Shown: positions 7,806 through 15,375 of the stretch, piece by piece
How positions within the stretch are numbered: position 1 is the stretch's first letter
Layout of the letters: each line of letters opens with the position of its first letter
NCBI GenBank assembly: GCA_029260735.1
Contig: JAJDCR010000114.1
Coordinates: 124,001 to 188,000 of the forward strand
Direction: 5' to 3'
Length of the DNA: 64,000 bases
Source of the DNA: Planctomycetota bacterium
GTDB lineage: Bacteria > Planctomycetota > Uabimicrobiia > Uabimicrobiales > Uabimicrobiaceae
Notes under the pieces: model-generated
Databases searched by the model: none
Told to the model about the DNA's origin: nothing
Seen by the model: the letters and a program-made list of their open reading frames with translations, nothing else
Position numbers and translations under genes: made by a program

Positions 7806-8990
7806 CTAAGATAAAGAACGAGCCGCGATCCATCCACCCGAAATAAAAGTCCCCAAAGAACTTCCCACATTTGAGAGAGCCACTACTAAAAGAACTCGGC
7901 TCACTGGATTTGTCCAAAATCCTTTGATAGAGGCAATGGCTTTGGGCAATTCTTCAAAATCTTCTACCCGAGGTTTTTTTACCCAAGCTTGCACTAAACC
8001 AGAAACCCAGCCTGCAGCGACCATCGGATTTAGACTAGTAATCGGAGCGGCAAGAAAGGCCGATATTACAGTGATGGGGTGACCTAAAGCAATTGCTGCG
8101 CCTAAAGCAGAGAGAATTCCATTGACTAAAATCCAAATGCCAATGTTTTCAAGCGAATGTTGGGCTCCGGAATGGAAAAAGCCATAAACGACGATTGCAA
8201 CGATAACAAGAGGGATTCCCCACTTGAGGAGTTTAGGCCAAAGAGAGGGCTCGGGGATTTTTTCGATCTCTTCGAGAGTGTGATTTTCTTTGATTTGCTC
8301 TACCATGCCCGGAACATGCCCTGCCCCTACTGCTGCAACTACAGTTTGTCCTTGGCAATCTTTAATTTTTTGAGCTAAGTAGATATCTCTCTCATCAATA
8401 AGAGTTGCTTTGACAGAAGGAAAAGCTTTAGCGAAAGTCTCTAATACATCCCCAATTTGATCTTGCTTCTTCATTTCATCGATCATTTCTTCGTCGATTT
8501 CTTCCGAAACAAAAAGGCTCGCCATTATTTGGGTCATCATCTTTATTTTATTCCAAAAATTGAGATGGCCCCAAGTACGTTTTAAAGTAATCTGTACATC
8601 TCGATCGGCTAGAACCAAATTTGCTCCGGTTTCTTCCGCTAATCGAATTCCCTCAGCCATTTCAGCACCCGGTTTGACACCTAGCTGGTCACCAATGCGC
8701 TTATAAAAAGAAGACATAATCAACTGAGCGAGCAAAAAAGTGGCTTTTCCCTCCTTGATGACTTTAAAGATATCCATCTTTTTCCACTCATCTTGATTCT
8801 TCATGGCATTATAGCGAGGTTCACAGAGCTCAACACAAATAGTTTCTGGTTTAACTAACTCAATAGTAGTGCGAACATCTTCTACACTTTGCTTGGAGAT
8901 ATGAGCGGTTCCCACTAAATAGATATCTCTTCCATCAAGAGATATATAGCGCACACTTTCGGGAAGGTCTTCTGGTTTAACAGTTGACAT
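7806..8990 (-). CDS. TraB/PrgY-family membrane protein
   Basis: A 394-residue member of the TraB/GumN (TIKI-like) superfamily. The metal/active-site motif GTAH lies at 27-30, followed by ICVELCEPRY (51-60) and, later, VVAAVGAGHVPGM, the three hallmarks of the fold. The C-terminal 150 residues hold about four hydrophobic helices separated by polar turns (IPLVIVAIVVYGFF, then ITVISAFLAAPITSLNP), as in PrgY, which limits sex pheromone activity in enterococci and is proposed to be a peptidase-like enzyme. Function in this organism is unknown. It is transcribed convergently with the Mla operon and divergently from the PQQ-propeller gene. Confidence 0.88.
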   Translation of the reverse strand: MSTVKPEDLPESVRYISLDGRDIYLVGTAHISKQSVEDVRTTIELVKPETICVELCEPRYNAMKNQDEWKKMDIFKVIKEGKATFLLAQLIMSSFYKRIGDQLGVKPGAEMAEGIRLAEETGANLVLADRDVQITLKRTWGHLNFWNKIKMMTQIMASLFVSEEIDEEMIDEMKKQDQIGDVLETFAKAFPSVKATLIDERDIYLAQKIKDCQGQTVVAAVGAGHVPGMVEQIKENHTLEEIEKIPEPSLWPKLLKWGIPLVIVAIVVYGFFHSGAQHSLENIGIWILVNGILSALGAAIALGHPITVISAFLAAPITSLNPMVAAGWVSGLVQAWVKKPRVEDFEELPKAIASIKGFWTNPVSRVLLVVALSNVGSSLGTFISGGWIAARSLS

Positions 8991-9124
8991 CTGGTGATCC
9001 TTTCCGTTCCTAGGAATGATAAGTTTTGACGAAATTTTGGCAGGCCCATAGCTTACTGGAAAAGGTATTTTCTTGCAATGAAATAATGATTTCTTCTTTG
9101 ATCTTAGTACGTCTTCCTAACTTC

Positions 9125-9133
9125 TGTTATAAT
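9125..9133 (+). promoter_or_regulatory. Extended -10 promoter for the PQQ-propeller gene
   Basis: TGTTATAAT is a perfect extended -10 (TGnTATAAT). The best -35 candidate, TTAGTA at 9104-9109, is weak, as expected for an extended -10 promoter. The start would be near 9140, some 35 nt before the ATG at 9175, with AGGAG at 9164-9168 in between. Confidence 0.5.
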
Positions 9134-9174
9134 AAAATTTGTTTCAGAAATAAATTTTATGATAGGAGTTTTTG

Positions 9175-10743
9175 ATGTTGGACAAGTCTTCCGAAAAATT
9201 ACCCCCTCGCTATTGGCCCTGTTTTCTTATTGTTGGAATTAATATTCTCGCTTGGATAGTTCTTTGGTCAGGTTTTTTCTCTCGGGAGAACAGTGTCCAA
9301 GGAACCATTATTGTTTCAGGAAGTTCTTTTTTTCTCCTCTTTCTTTGGTTTGGCCTTTTCTCGCGCCTATCCTTTCGCAGGCGACTTGAGGGAATTACCC
9401 TTGTTTTATTTTTGGTTGTTTTGCTGATGACTCTATTTCGCTTTACCGGAGTGACAGGAGACTTAGTGCCTGTTCTAGAGTGGCGCTGGGGAGATCCTAA
9501 TATCTCAAAAGTGACTCCAAAAATCCCTAGCACAGCAGAAGTTGTTAAAACTGTAGAAGTAGAGCAAAAAGAAAGTCTTCCTAATTACTCATATCGGCAA
9601 TTTCTAGGCGATAAGCGCAATTTAATTTTAACGGATTTTCAACTAGATCCTGATTGGAAAAAGAATCCTCCTCAATTGGTTTGGCAACGCCCTATGGGGG
9701 AAGGTTGGTCTGCTTTTGCTATCCAAGAAAAATTAGCTGTGACTCAAGAACAAGAAGGCAACTGGGAAAAAGTTACCTGCTATCACCTCGAAACAGGAGA
9801 GCTTCTTTGGGAACACAAAGACGAAGTCCGTTTTTCTTCCGCAGTGGGAGGAAATGGCCCGCGCTCGACTCCTACCATCGAAAATGGTTTTGTCTACACC
9901 ATGGGAGCAACGGGAGTTGTCAATTGCTTGGAGTTAAAAACAGGAAAGCAAGTTTGGGGCCTCGATGTCATCAAGGAAAACCAAGCCGAGGTAACCAAGT
10001 GGGGAATAAGCTGCTCTCCTCTCGTTTTAGACAATATGGTCATTGTCAGTGTCGGAGGAAAGGATTCTCGTTCTCTGGTTGCTTATGATAAAACAGAGGG
10101 AACCTTCCTTTGGGGAGGAGGAGACAATAAAGCGGGCTATAGCTCTCCTTTTTATACCCAAATTCACGGAGTGCCCCAAGTTATTATTTTCAATAACTCA
10201 GGAGTTGTTTCCCATTCTCCGAAAGACGGAAAAGTGCTCTGGGAAATTCCTTGGACAAAAGAAACTCCCAACATCTCTCAACCACTCGTTTTAGAAAACA
10301 ATCAGCTTTTTGTTTCCTCCGGCTATGGAGTCGGAAGTCAGCTCTTTCAAATGAACTATGAAAACAACGAGTTCTCCTTCAAAATGCTCTGGAAAAGCCG
10401 CTATCTCAAAGCCAAATTTACGAACGTTGTTCCCTACGGAGATTACATTTATGGCTTAGACGAAGGAATTTTCATTTGCTTAGAGAAAAAAACAGGCAAG
10501 AAAAAATGGAAGAAAAAGCGCTACGGGCACGGACAAATCATACTCATTAACGACCTTATTTTAATCCAAGCAGAGTCCGGAGAAGTAGCTCTCATTCGAG
10601 TAAACCCTGAGAAACTTGAAGAGCTCGGACGTTTTACCGCCTTGCCTCATAAAACTTGGAATAGCCCCGCTTTAGCTGGACCTTATTTGCTTGTTCGCAA
10701 TAGCCGAGAAGCGGCTTGCTACCGTTTGGCTTTATTGGATTGA
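9175..10743 (+). CDS. Membrane-anchored PQQ-like beta-propeller protein
   Basis: A 522-residue protein; ATG 9175 is chosen because AGGAG lies 6 nt upstream. Three N-terminal hydrophobic helices (roughly residues 12-35, 43-60, 70-88) precede a long extracytoplasmic part with repeated blades of the type 'YHLETGELLWEH', 'LELKTGKQVWGLD', 'KDGKVLWEIPW' and 'LEKKTGKKKWKKK'. These are quinoprotein/BamB-like propeller repeats with the conserved Gly-Lys-x-x-Trp. Planctomycetes have many such proteins; no catalytic PQQ ligands or heme motif are seen, so a binding or scaffolding role is more likely than dehydrogenase activity. Nothing in the neighbourhood narrows the function. Confidence 0.82.
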   Translation: MLDKSSEKLPPRYWPCFLIVGINILAWIVLWSGFFSRENSVQGTIIVSGSSFFLLFLWFGLFSRLSFRRRLEGITLVLFLVVLLMTLFRFTGVTGDLVPVLEWRWGDPNISKVTPKIPSTAEVVKTVEVEQKESLPNYSYRQFLGDKRNLILTDFQLDPDWKKNPPQLVWQRPMGEGWSAFAIQEKLAVTQEQEGNWEKVTCYHLETGELLWEHKDEVRFSSAVGGNGPRSTPTIENGFVYTMGATGVVNCLELKTGKQVWGLDVIKENQAEVTKWGISCSPLVLDNMVIVSVGGKDSRSLVAYDKTEGTFLWGGGDNKAGYSSPFYTQIHGVPQVIIFNNSGVVSHSPKDGKVLWEIPWTKETPNISQPLVLENNQLFVSSGYGVGSQLFQMNYENNEFSFKMLWKSRYLKAKFTNVVPYGDYIYGLDEGIFICLEKKTGKKKWKKKRYGHGQIILINDLILIQAESGEVALIRVNPEKLEELGRFTALPHKTWNSPALAGPYLLVRNSREAACYRLALLD

Positions 10744-10843
10744 TTTTGACGGTTCAAATTGGAAGTAGTAAAAAAAGTGGGAACTTATTTTGTGGTTTGT
10801 CTTCTAAACTAGAAAATAAAACTTTTTATAGGAGAATCGAGTT

Positions 10844-11674
10844 ATGTCGTTATGGAATAAAATTATCATTAGCTGTTTTCTTTTGCTTGTTATAGGTTGC
10901 CAAGATAGTCAATTGAGTAAAAAAGTGATGTCTCAACCTTATTGGTCTTTATCGGAAGTTGTGGCAAACGGAGAAACAAAAAAACTTTCCTCAGGAAGTA
11001 CTTTTACTCTGTACAAGGGAGGAAAAATTGGGGGATCTTTTCCTATAAATGGTTTTGGAGGAAAGGCTCTTTTCTCAGATGATGGAACTGTTACTTTTTC
11101 CGAGGTTATGTGGACATCTATGGCGGGAGGTGAACAAGAGTATCAGGACGAGCTTTTTATTCAGAAGACATTGCTCGCTTCTACAAAGGCAACTTTAGAA
11201 AATGATATTCTCACTCTAAGCGATGGAAAAAATTCCCTCAAATACATCCCCTGCGATTTTCCCTACATAACCTCACTCAAAGAAAAAAAATGGCAACTTT
11301 TGGGAATGCAACAGCACGAAGATGAATTTAGCGTGGTGGCTTATAGAGATCCTAAAGAACAATACAAAGGACTGAAGAGCATTAGTGAATTGACGATTAC
11401 ACTAAAATGCAAAGCCGACTACAAATACGACGAAAGCTCAAACAGTATTGTTTATGAACTTTATGGAGAGGTAGGAGAGAATTCTTATACTGCGAGATTG
11501 AGCATTAGTAAGGACAGGGGAAAAAAGAAAGTCGATAATTTTGTCATGGAAGGAAAAGACAGCAGCGAGTTTAGTGAACAACTAAAGAACCTAAGAAATT
11601 GGTCGTATATGCATAATAATTTGCATGTAGACACAGCCGGTCGTAATATTTTAGTTTTTTCTGTGATGGATTGA
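10844..11674 (+). CDS. META-domain lipoprotein
   Basis: A 276-residue lipoprotein, signal peptide ending LLVIGC with Cys19. Residues about 33-135 look like a META (HslJ-type) domain: an opening 'WSLSEV', the PINGFGGKALFS strand pair, the VTFSEVMWTSMAGG segment and the terminal LTLSDGKNSLKYIP. The C-terminal half begins with a similar 'KKWQLLGM' and may be a second, diverged META-like or lipocalin-type unit. META domains occur in secreted stress and motility proteins of unknown mechanism. AGGAGA precedes the ATG. It is followed by the first copy of the repeated RNA element. Confidence 0.7.
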   Translation: MSLWNKIIISCFLLLVIGCQDSQLSKKVMSQPYWSLSEVVANGETKKLSSGSTFTLYKGGKIGGSFPINGFGGKALFSDDGTVTFSEVMWTSMAGGEQEYQDELFIQKTLLASTKATLENDILTLSDGKNSLKYIPCDFPYITSLKEKKWQLLGMQQHEDEFSVVAYRDPKEQYKGLKSISELTITLKCKADYKYDESSNSIVYELYGEVGENSYTARLSISKDRGKKKVDNFVMEGKDSSEFSEQLKNLRNWSYMHNNLHVDTAGRNILVFSVMD

Positions 11675-11760
11675 TGGAGTCTTACTAAAAAAAAATAGAA
11701 ATATAAGTTGCTTTTATAAAATACTTTACATAGTTTTTATAAAAAAAATGTAAAAATTAC

Positions 11761-11789
11761 TTGATAGTACTGTTTTTGTACGGTATAAT
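11761..11789 (+). promoter_or_regulatory. Sigma70-like promoter of RNA element copy 1
   Basis: TTGATA (11761-11766) and TATAAT (11784-11789) are separated by exactly 17 nt. The predicted start is near 11796. The same box positions and spacing recur in copy 2 (TTGAAC-N17-TACACT), and the spacer itself is similar (ending TACGG in both), which argues that the promoter belongs to the repeated unit. Confidence 0.75.
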
Positions 11790-11795
11790 TCTGGA

Positions 11796-11978
11796 GATGA
11801 AAGAAAGCAATAACTTTGCAAAATAAAGCTAGCTACTATTAGCTTTAAATTAGATCGCTTCATTGCGAAAAAAGAAAACCATTCTTTGGCAAATATATAT
11901 AGAAAATCAAATTCTCTCAGAGAATCGCAAAAAGGCGTAGTGTGATTACAATCAGGTAATTCATACTACGCCTTTTTT
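11796..11978 (+). ncRNA. Repeated structured RNA element, copy 1
   Basis: A predicted transcript of about 183 nt with no credible ORF. Hairpin A: AAAGCTA (11825-11831) pairs with TAGCTTT (11840-11846). A minor hairpin is CCA-TTCTT-TGG around 11889-11899. Next comes a nearly invariant A/T-rich core (TTTGGCAAATATATATAG). Hairpin B: ATTCTC-TCA-GAGAAT (11911-11925). The end is a 12-bp terminator stem starting GGCGTAGTGTGA (from 11934) followed by TTTTTT. The same order of elements recurs at 13425-13606 and 16729-16894. Homology between copies 1 and 2 also covers about 110 nt upstream including the promoter. The RNA is antisense-free and ends 5 nt before the convergent PEP-mutase-family gene, which could share the terminator. 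I recognise no known RNA family. Confidence 0.75.
11931..11978. terminator. Intrinsic terminator of RNA copy 1 (bidirectional)
   Basis: GGCGTAGTGTGA pairs with TCATACTACGCC (one G-T), extended inside by TTAC/GTAA, and is flanked by A5 and T6. It therefore works on both strands and also lies directly behind the convergent gene that ends at 11984. Confidence 0.85.
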
Positions 11979-11983
11979 GGTTT

Positions 11984-12823
11984 CTAAGCTTTTTCAATAA
12001 AATTGTTGTTAATTTCAGAAAATGAGGCGGCATGGACAAACTCCCGAAAAGACCCTGTCTTAAGGATATCCTGGGATGCTTTCATAAAAGCACCCCATGC
12101 TGTGCGGGCCAAGGCAGAGCCTACGGAGATTCGTCGCACTCCTAAATCTGCTAAACGAGAGATTGATAAGTCAGGAGGAAAGGAAGAGACTAAGACATTT
12201 ACTGGTTTGGGAGCTACTGCTTTTACAATTTGTTCTATTTCCAGCTCGTCTTTTACTCCGGGTGCGTAAAGACAATCTGCTCCTGCTTCAGCATAGGCGA
12301 CAAGCCTCTCCAAAACTGTTTTTAGTGGAGTTTTGTCTCCTACTAGCCATGCTTCACATCGGGCCGTAAGAACTACGGGCAAACCAGATTTATCGATAGT
12401 TGATCTGGCAACGCGAATTTTTTCAATGGCCAGACTTTTTAAAGATAGAGGATTATCTTTTTTACCAGTGGCGTCTTCTATAGAAAAGCCTGCGATGCCT
12501 GTCTGAATGCATTTTTCTATATTGGATGATAATTCTTCTAAGTTATCCGTATAGCCATCTTGAAAATCTGCGTTGACAGGTAAAGATGTTGCATCGACAA
12601 TTGATTTTATGTTTTCTAAAGTTGTCGGAAGAGAAAGTAGCCCTATTTCGTCGGGTAGCCCCATAGCAAAAGAAACTCCTGCCGAAGTTGTTGCAAGCGC
12701 TTTAAATCCAGCATTCTGTAAAAATATAGCGGTTCCTCGATCCCAAGGATTTGCCATGACAAAACAGCCCGAACGATGAAGTTCTTGAAATTCTTTTATT
12801 CTCTTGGATTGCGACGTTGTCAT
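11984..12823 (-). CDS. Isocitrate lyase / PEP mutase family protein
   Basis: A 279-residue TIM-barrel enzyme of the PEP mutase/isocitrate lyase superfamily (PEP_mutase group, often annotated as carboxyvinyl-carboxyphosphonate phosphorylmutase-like). The LPVNADFQDGY segment (81-91) with D86 supplies the Mg-binding aspartate; IEDATG (115-120) and VLTARCEAWL follow in the usual order. The isocitrate lyase catalytic KKCGH is absent, so it is not a classical isocitrate lyase. A lyase or mutase acting on a small 2-oxo or phosphonate substrate is likely but the substrate is unknown. It stands alone between RNA element copies 1 and 2. Confidence 0.85.
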   Translation of the reverse strand: MTTSQSKRIKEFQELHRSGCFVMANPWDRGTAIFLQNAGFKALATTSAGVSFAMGLPDEIGLLSLPTTLENIKSIVDATSLPVNADFQDGYTDNLEELSSNIEKCIQTGIAGFSIEDATGKKDNPLSLKSLAIEKIRVARSTIDKSGLPVVLTARCEAWLVGDKTPLKTVLERLVAYAEAGADCLYAPGVKDELEIEQIVKAVAPKPVNVLVSSFPPDLSISRLADLGVRRISVGSALARTAWGAFMKASQDILKTGSFREFVHAASFSEINNNFIEKA

Positions 12824-12867
12824 TTATTCTATCCTTGTTTTTTTGGGTTATATAGCTGTCTTGTAGG

Positions 12868-13137
12868 TTATCTGCTTTGGTTTTGTTCTATGCTATCTAT
12901 TTCTGATAGTGCTTCTTGAACAAGGGCATCTAGTTTTGCCTCGATGCCCTTTTGTGAATTAATCGGATGCCAAGAGGTATTAATTTTGCGTTGGAAGTTT
13001 TTTCTAATCCGATCAACTTCAGACCGAGCAATATCAAAAGGACTACGACGCGTTTGCTTTCGAGGAGGATTGGATAGTTTACTCTTAAGCACCTCTATTA
13101 CATTTTCTACTTCATCTTGTGTTTCATTTATTTGCAT
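12868..13137 (-). CDS. Small helical hypothetical protein
   Basis: An 89-residue, highly charged protein with no recognised domain. It has an N-terminal acidic helix (ETQDEVENVIEVLKSKL), a basic central stretch (PPRKQTRRSPFDIARSEVDR) and a C-terminal acidic helix (AKLDALVQEALSEIDSIEQ), so it is likely mostly alpha-helical and cytoplasmic. It lies 44 nt upstream of the PEP-mutase-family gene on the same strand and could be co-transcribed with it. No membrane segment or cysteine pair is seen. Confidence 0.6.
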   Translation of the reverse strand: MQINETQDEVENVIEVLKSKLSNPPRKQTRRSPFDIARSEVDRIRKNFQRKINTSWHPINSQKGIEAKLDALVQEALSEIDSIEQNQSR

Positions 13138-13389
13138 GCCTAGCCTCTTCTATATTTCAGTTTGCTCCATGCGCTGATCTTACTTTACAACTAATAAACA
13201 GGGTAGATCGTTGCTAGATTATATTATAGTCGACTTCTTTTTTGTAATGAAAAGACAAAGAGTGAGGATCAAAAACCCTATTCTTTAGACATAATTATTT
13301 TACTCTCTTTATCATTGAAAAAAAATAGAAACATAAACTCTTCCCATAAAATGCTTTACATGGTTTCTGAAAAAAATATAAAAAATATC

Positions 13390-13418
13390 TTGAACTTACT
13401 GTTTTTATACGGTACACT
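13390..13418 (+). promoter_or_regulatory. Sigma70-like promoter of RNA element copy 2
   Basis: TTGAAC (13390-13395) and TACACT (13413-13418) are separated by 17 nt, at positions homologous to the copy 1 promoter. The predicted start is near 13425. The -10 is weaker than in copy 1 but equals the TACACT seen before the tRNA-Leu gene. Confidence 0.65.
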
Positions 13419-13424
13419 GTTGAA

Positions 13425-13606
13425 GATGAAAGAAAGCAATAACTTTGCGAAATGAAGCTCACTAAATTAGCTTCGAAATAAATCGATTCATCACAAAAAA
13501 AGAAAACCACTCTTTGGCAAGTATATATAGAAAATCAAATTCTCTCAGAGAATCGCAAAAAGGCGTAGTGTGATTACAATCAGGTAATTCATACTACGCC
13601 TTTTTT
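13425..13606 (+). ncRNA. Repeated structured RNA element, copy 2
   Basis: A predicted transcript of about 182 nt. Hairpin A is GAAGCT (13454-13459) with AGCTTC (13469-13474). Relative to copy 1, an A-T pair has become G-C on both sides, a compensatory change. The minor hairpin is CCA-CTCTT-TGG. Hairpin B (13539-13553) and the terminator (13557-13606) are identical to copy 1. No gene converges on this copy: the left neighbour is divergent and the next plus-strand gene begins 250 nt later. This shows that the element is a free-standing transcription unit and not just a terminator. Upstream homology to copy 1 begins near 13318. Confidence 0.75.
13557..13606 (+). terminator. Intrinsic terminator of RNA copy 2
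   Basis: Same stem as copy 1 (GGCGTAGTGTGA with TCATACTACGCC) followed by TTTTTT. There is no upstream plus-strand gene for about 1.9 kb apart from RNA copy 1, so it can only serve the RNA. Confidence 0.85.
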
Positions 13607-13857
13607 GGTTTATGCTCGATTTATCTTCTTGGGATTAAGATAATAAGCTAAAAAGAAGATTCTATCGCAAAATTTACCCTCCTGGACAAATTTTGCAACA
13701 GAACCAAAATATGGGCTGGGAAATGAGTTATGAGAAAACTCAAAAGTCCTGTATCAAAAATTTAAAAATTAAACTTGAGAAAAATAATAATCTAAGACAA
13801 AATACGGTTTAATTACTATTTGAAATATAAACAAAAAAACAGCTATAAAGGAATGCT
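13607..13857. other. Gene-free stretch with an IS-end-like motif
   Basis: No gene is visible. At 13691-13705 lies TTTTGCAACAGAACC, the reverse complement of GGTTCTGTTGCAAAA. This resembles the terminal inverted repeats of IS6-family elements and is nearly the same as the direct repeats at 22154 and 23458. No transposase is nearby. The last 50 nt before 13858 are A/T-rich and contain AAAGGA upstream of the VOC gene start. Confidence 0.4.
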
Positions 13858-14547
13858 ATGAAAAGTATTATACAGACCCCTACTAATAATTTGCACAACA
13901 GTATTGAGTTCTACAAGAAACTAGACTTCAAAGTTTTATCAGAGAATAGCCCAACATTAGTGAGCGATGGTAAAGCGTTTATTGAGATTAATCCAGATCG
14001 TTTTGCCAGAGCAGGCCTAAAGTTGTTCAAAAGCTCGTGGGCAAAGGAAGTTATGCAGCTAGAAAAACTCACTCATGTTACTCATTTTGAGAATACTTAT
14101 ATTCTTAGTTCTCCCAGTGGTACATGGGTTTACTTGGTCGAAGGTGACTCTCCGATTAATGATCAACCGCAAGAGAAATCCTTTGGAATAACCGGAAATT
14201 TTCAAGGGCTAAGTCTAGAAACTACAGATATTGAACGCAGTGTTCATTTTTGGCAAATTTTTGGCTTTACCAAAACAATGGGAAATATTGAGCAAGGTTG
14301 GATAACTCTTGCTATAGAAGATGGGATGGGGATTAGTTTAATGAAGCCGCTATGCTGCCCTCACCTATTCTTTAATCCTTCGATGACCTACTTCAATGGT
14401 AAAGACAATAAGACTATCATTGAAAAAATTCGCCAAACAAAAATTCCTATTACCGAGGAAATAACTCACTTCAATAAAGAAGGAATCGTCGATAATATAA
14501 TCATTCGCGATCCTGGAGGATACGGTTTTTTTATCTTTAGTGACTAG
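13858..14547 (+). CDS. Two-domain VOC (glyoxalase/dioxygenase fold) protein
   Basis: A 229-residue protein with two vicinal-oxygen-chelate modules. The first starts QTPTNNLHNSIEFYKKLDFKV (trimmed family opening 'n-l-x-x-S-I-x-F-Y-x-x-L'). The second starts FQGLSLETTDIERSVHFWQI and ends IIIRDPGGYGFFIF. The Asp-Pro-Gly-Gly near the C-terminus is the usual VOC ending. Substrate cannot be told: metal ligands differ among lyases, dioxygenases and resistance proteins, and no pathway partner is adjacent. AAAGGA lies about 8 nt before the ATG. Confidence 0.82.
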   Translation: MKSIIQTPTNNLHNSIEFYKKLDFKVLSENSPTLVSDGKAFIEINPDRFARAGLKLFKSSWAKEVMQLEKLTHVTHFENTYILSSPSGTWVYLVEGDSPINDQPQEKSFGITGNFQGLSLETTDIERSVHFWQIFGFTKTMGNIEQGWITLAIEDGMGISLMKPLCCPHLFFNPSMTYFNGKDNKTIIEKIRQTKIPITEEITHFNKEGIVDNIIIRDPGGYGFFIFSD

Positions 14548-14639
14548 AAAAGAGTTCTGCCTTAAAATTTGTCTAGGAGCCTCATGAAAACGAGCTTGAG
14601 AATATTTTCTCTTCGAATTGTTTTAATTAAGGAATAGTG

Positions 14640-15317
14640 ATGGAGAAGTGGAAACTACATTTTAAATTTGTAGCCCTAATTTTATTTTTTGTGATTTTAT
14701 CTATTCCATTCTGGGTTTCTAACCTCGATATTGAGATTTCTCAGATTTTTTACGATGAGGGAGAGTGGCCTCTGAAGAATAGTGAACCCTGGGTAACGTT
14801 ATATGAAGTAACTCCCGTACTAGGGGTCATTTCGCTCATTGTCTTTTCTTTAGCCTCGATTCTCAGTTTCTTTGTAAAACGCTTAGTTCCCTACCGCTGG
14901 CATTTTATTTTTGTGGCTTGCTCTTTTGTTATTGGTTGTCTTCTTGTGGTAAATGTTATTTTTAAACCGTATTATAATCGGCCTCGGCCAAATGATGTGA
15001 AAAATTTTGGTGGTAAAAATGAGTTTGTTACCCTTTGGCATTTAGGTGAATCAGGAAAATCTTTTCCTTCGGGGCATGCGGCTACTGGGTATTTTTTTGG
15101 TTTTGCGTTTTTTTTGTTGTATCGTAAACGAAAAAAATGGGCTTATACCGCTTTATTTTTATCTATTATTCTTGGGACAATCATTGGTATGGGCAGGATT
15201 GTCCAAGGAAAACATTTTGCTTCTGACATTTTGTGGTCTGCTGGTATGATGTATATTGTTATGGCTTGGCTTTATTATTATGCTCTAGCTATTCCTGATC
15301 GCAAAGAAAATAACTAA
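14640..15317 (+). CDS. PAP2-family membrane phosphatase
   Basis: A 225-residue membrane phosphatase. ATG 14640 is preferred over GTG 14637 since AAGGA then lies 6 nt upstream. The three PAP2 motifs are present: K109-x6-RP (to P117), PSGH (143-146) and G185-R186-x5-H192-x3-D196, with H146 and H192 as catalytic histidines. Five to six hydrophobic helices surround them. Such enzymes dephosphorylate phosphatidic acid, phosphatidylglycerol phosphate or undecaprenyl pyrophosphate at the outer face of the inner membrane. It is followed 58 nt later by a ceramidase-like gene, which may point to a lipid-related pair, but that is inference. Confidence 0.92.
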   Translation: MEKWKLHFKFVALILFFVILSIPFWVSNLDIEISQIFYDEGEWPLKNSEPWVTLYEVTPVLGVISLIVFSLASILSFFVKRLVPYRWHFIFVACSFVIGCLLVVNVIFKPYYNRPRPNDVKNFGGKNEFVTLWHLGESGKSFPSGHAATGYFFGFAFFLLYRKRKKWAYTALFLSIILGTIIGMGRIVQGKHFASDILWSAGMMYIVMAWLYYYALAIPDRKENN

Positions 15318-15375
15318 ATTTGCTTTTTGATGAATGATTTCAATAAAGAGGTAGAAAATTTTTGAGGTAAAAACT

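Noticed and set aside
11796-11978. 6S RNA or another housekeeping RNA
   Set aside because: No long bulged duplex with a central bubble can be drawn, and three copies in 5 kb is not expected for 6S, tmRNA, SRP or RNase P RNA.
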